A stretch of 7,584 bases of DNA. It comes from Methylobacteriaceae bacterium (GTDB lineage Bacteria; Pseudomonadota; Alphaproteobacteria; Rhizobiales; Beijerinckiaceae). Where the stretch lies: positions 1 through 7,584 of the forward strand of contig JAISTL010000173.1 of assembly GCA_031272615.1 (NCBI GenBank), read 5' to 3'. The position numbers and the translations under genes were made by a program. Positions 5,582-7,584 of the stretch are shown in pieces; position 1 is the first letter of the stretch; each line of letters opens with the position of its first letter. The notes beneath the pieces were generated by a model. The model did no database searches and was not told the origin of the DNA. It worked only from the letters and a program-made list of their open reading frames with translations.

Positions 5582-5622
5582 CTTGTCATCCACCGGTTTC
5601 AGAAGCAAGAAGGTACCCGTCG

Positions 5623-7584
5623 GTGAAGCGTTTCGTTCTGACCATGGTGCTGCTGATAGGTGCGTTTGCCGCAACCGCGGAGGCGCGGGATCCTGCCGTG
5701 GACCCTTCCGTCGACCCCGTCGTTTATGAGGAAACCTTGAAACTGGCGAATGCGGGGAATGCCGACGCCCAGTTGAAACTGGGAAAAATGTACCTGAACG
5801 GGGAGTGTTCCATCCGTATGATTCGCCGGGCTGTAAGATCTGTTACCGGCAATGATACGCTGGAGGCGGTCAAATGGTTCAAAAAAGCCGCCGCTCAGGG
5901 GCATGCCGGCGCGCAATACCAACTGGGCCGTTGCTATTACCATGACATAGTGCTTCCGTTTGATAACACTGAAGCTGTCAACTGGTACCGAAAGGCTGCG
6001 AAGCAAGGGCATGTCGACGCTCAATACGCTCTGGCTCAGATACTTTACAAGGGGGTTGGTGTTCCCGCCAATAACGCCGAAGCGCTGAGATGGTTTCGTG
6101 CGGCAGAAAAAAAGGGGAATCCCCATGCCAAAACCTTTGCCGACGCGTTGGCGGGCAATGCCATGGCGCAGCTTGACCTGGCCCGGATGTACGCCACCGG
6201 AGACGGCGTCACCGAAAATATATCCGAAGTGGACAAGTGGTACAGGATGGTGACAAAGTACGGCGATGCCGAAGCCCAATACAAGCTGGCCCGGATGTAT
6301 TACACGGGAGATGGTATCACCAAGGGTATACCCGAAGCGATCATGCTGTTCAAAAAGTCCGCGCTCAAAGGATTTGTTCCGGCGCAGATGGAATTGGGCC
6401 GCATCTATACCGCCGGACTGGGTGTCCCCGCGGATGAGGTCGAAGCGTCCAAATGGTTCAATATGGTGGCAAAGGACGGCGATGCCGAAGCCCAGTATAA
6501 TTTGGACCTGATGTATGACAGGGGAGACGGCGCCGCCAAGAATATCCCCGAAGCGGTCAGGTGGTATAAAATGGCCGCGGAGAACGGTTTTGCTCCGGCG
6601 CAGCAGGCATTGGGCGACATTTTCTACTACGGACGCGGCGTTCCGGTGGACAGGGGCGAAGCGGCCAAATGGTTCAAAATGCTCGGGTCGACGGCCGACG
6701 CGTGGGTTCAGTATGCCCTGGGGCGCATCTACCATGAGGGCGACGGCGTACCCGTGGACGAAGCCGAGGCCGTCAACCGGTTTCAGCAAGCCGCCGACAA
6801 GGGGAGCCGCCAGGCCGGAACCTTTTTGGGCGCCCTGGCGGGGAAGGCCAAGGCGCAGTTTGACCTCGGCCGGATGTACGAGTCCGGAGACAACGTTCCC
6901 ATGAACGTCACAACCGCGATAAAATGGTACAAGGCGGCGGCGGACCAGGGGTTTACGCCCGCTCAGCTGCAGTTGGGCGACATGTACTATCAGGGGAAGG
7001 ACGTCGCCGGGGATAAGGCCGAAGCCGCCGGGTGGTACAAGGCGGCCGCGGAGCAGGGTTCGGTGCGCGCGTATGCCGAACTGGGCCGCATGTACTCCGT
7101 CGGCGACGGGATCCCGCGGAACCCGGGCGAGGCGGTCAGATGGGCCCGGCTGGGGGCGGACATGGGCAATGCCGACGCTCAGTTTCGGTTGGCACAAATG
7201 TATGAACGCGGCGACGGGGTTGACAAGTCGTATTCCCGGGCGTGGGAGCTTTATCGCAAGGCGGCGCGAAACGGCTCAAAAGAGGCCCAATCGTGGTTGA
7301 CGGGCGCGGTGGCGGCATTCGTTCTTTTCGGCCTGACGATGACAGTCCTTGTGGTGGTTTTCGTCAGACGCCGCCGCGCCCGCGCCCGCGCCCGCATCCC
7401 CGGGACGCCGCCGCGACGATTTGACGAAGCCCAGCAGCGGGTATGGGCTGCGGCCGTGGCCGCCGCCACCGGGGAACCGCCGGCGGACTTCACCGGCTGG
7501 CGGATACGCGACGCCGGCATTGTCTTCTGCCATGCGGGCAAAATACTCTACGGCCTGGACTTTTTCGGCGGCAACGACCGCTGG
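5623..7584 (+). CDS. Secreted Sel1-repeat membrane protein (3' end beyond window)
   Basis: 654 codons are open to the window edge with no stop, so the C-terminus is missing. The start is GTG at 5623 with AAGAAGG 9 bases upstream. It gives a classic signal peptide (K2-R3, hydrophobic 4-17, cleavage likely after A19-E20-A21). An in-frame ATG at 5644 would destroy the signal. Residues 47-552 contain 13 Sel1-like repeats of 36 residues (pattern A-x-A-Q-x-x-L-G-x-M-Y, G-x-G-V, E-A-x-x-W-Y-x-K-A-A-x-x-G). Repeat 1 carries a 12-residue insertion, and 13-residue linkers occur at 167-179 and 396-408. A transmembrane segment (561-581) is followed by R582-R585 and alternating Arg-Ala, giving a periplasmic repeat domain and a cytoplasmic tail of at least 73 residues with no recognised domain. 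Sel1 solenoids bind proteins, as in periplasmic ExoR or PodJ; the partner here is unknown. Confidence 0.88.
   Translation, partial: MKRFVLTMVLLIGAFAATAEARDPAVDPSVDPVVYEETLKLANAGNADAQLKLGKMYLNGECSIRMIRRAVRSVTGNDTLEAVKWFKKAAAQGHAGAQYQLGRCYYHDIVLPFDNTEAVNWYRKAAKQGHVDAQYALAQILYKGVGVPANNAEALRWFRAAEKKGNPHAKTFADALAGNAMAQLDLARMYATGDGVTENISEVDKWYRMVTKYGDAEAQYKLARMYYTGDGITKGIPEAIMLFKKSALKGFVPAQMELGRIYTAGLGVPADEVEASKWFNMVAKDGDAEAQYNLDLMYDRGDGAAKNIPEAVRWYKMAAENGFAPAQQALGDIFYYGRGVPVDRGEAAKWFKMLGSTADAWVQYALGRIYHEGDGVPVDEAEAVNRFQQAADKGSRQAGTFLGALAGKAKAQFDLGRMYESGDNVPMNVTTAIKWYKAAADQGFTPAQLQLGDMYYQGKDVAGDKAEAAGWYKAAAEQGSVRAYAELGRMYSVGDGIPRNPGEAVRWARLGADMGNADAQFRLAQMYERGDGVDKSYSRAWELYRKAARNGSKEAQSWLTGAVAAFVLFGLTMTVLVVVFVRRRRARARARIPGTPPRRFDEAQQRVWAAAVAAATGEPPADFTGWRIRDAGIVFCHAGKILYGLDFFGGNDRW
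5761..7278 (+). repeat. Thirteen coding Sel1 repeats with six-unit periodicity
   Basis: Each unit is 108 bases (36 residues). Units 2 and 3 start at residues 95 and 131. Units 4 to 9 start at 180, 216, 252, 288, 324 and 360. Units 10 to 13 start at 409, 445, 481 and 517. Extra 39-base linkers at 6121-6159 and 6808-6846 are related in sequence (PHAKTFADALAGN and RQAGTFLGALAGK) and lie 687 bases apart. An 18-base exact match, starting CGGCGATGCC, occurs at 6261-6278 and 6477-6494, two units apart, suggesting recent duplication or conversion. Confidence 0.85.

Larger units (their letters stand above)
4640..5622. other. Gene-free, repeat-rich intergenic stretch
   Basis: Nearly one kilobase with no credible gene. 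Every ORF here crosses repeats, hairpins or the terminator and shows low-complexity translation such as VDLVDLVD. It contains the antitoxin promoter, a 9-bp array (4865-4900), a REP-like hairpin copy (4947-4989), a minus-strand terminator (5161-5181), a nested palindrome (5198-5237), an AT-rich island from about 5255 to 5357, a GTGGAC inverted-array element (5357-5500) and the Sel1 gene promoter. An imperfect direct repeat, CACCCGGC-(GGC)-GTGGGC, occurs at 4998-5011 and 5017-5033. No tRNA or known structured RNA was recognised. Confidence 0.7.

Noticed and set aside
5261..5626. 121-codon ORF whose stop overlaps the Sel1 start (GTGA)
   Set aside because: The coupling-like overlap is attractive and GGAG lies 10 bases before the GTG, but most of the ORF is copy B of the repeat element. 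The translation has no recognised fold, and a promoter lies inside it.
5599..7197. 532-codon minus-strand ORF with apparent repeats
   Set aside because: It mirrors the Sel1 repeats on the other strand, so its repetition is inherited. The plus frame gives signal peptide, Sel1 consensus and a transmembrane segment, and it runs on to the window end.

Overview
The window looks like chromosomal accessory DNA from a GC-rich proteobacterium, most likely an alphaproteobacterium. That placement rests on the high GC content, the style of the YafK-type L,D-transpeptidase lipoprotein and the large periplasmic Sel1-repeat protein. It is an inference of moderate confidence, because there is no rRNA, tRNA or housekeeping marker. 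No CRISPR array, transposase, integrase or phage gene was seen.

Layout, left to right. Positions 1-253 are gene-free and hold REP-like GC hairpins, a GTGGAC/GTCCAC inverted-array element and a second REP-like palindrome. Positions 254-1480 (minus) encode a lipoprotein L,D-transpeptidase of the YafK/ErfK type. Positions 1752-3509 (minus) encode an AlbA_2/Schlafen-like ATP-binding protein with a C-terminal winged helix. A divergent spacer at 3510-3768 carries seven tandem 12-bp units. Positions 3769-4347 (plus) encode a stand-alone SpoT-type HD hydrolase, i.e. a small alarmone hydrolase candidate. Positions 4361-4639 (minus, convergent) encode a RelB/DinJ-family antitoxin with no toxin beside it. 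Positions 4640-5622 form a gene-free, repeat-rich stretch with a minus-strand intrinsic terminator, a nested palindrome, one consensus DnaA box and two more GTGGAC/GTCCAC arrays. From 5623 to the window end (plus, no stop reached) runs a long secreted Sel1-repeat protein with one transmembrane segment.

The genes do not form one obvious operon or named system. Each has its own flanking regulatory sequence, and the two best-matched neighbours, the HD hydrolase and the orphan RelB, converge with only 13 bp between their stop codons. The most distinctive features are the dispersed GTGGAC inverted-array elements, the 27-bp hairpin repeated exactly 4.9 kb apart, and the internally duplicated 13-repeat Sel1 protein. 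I found no convincing complete undescribed system. The strongest leads are the repeat family and the alarmone-hydrolase/orphan-antitoxin pair.
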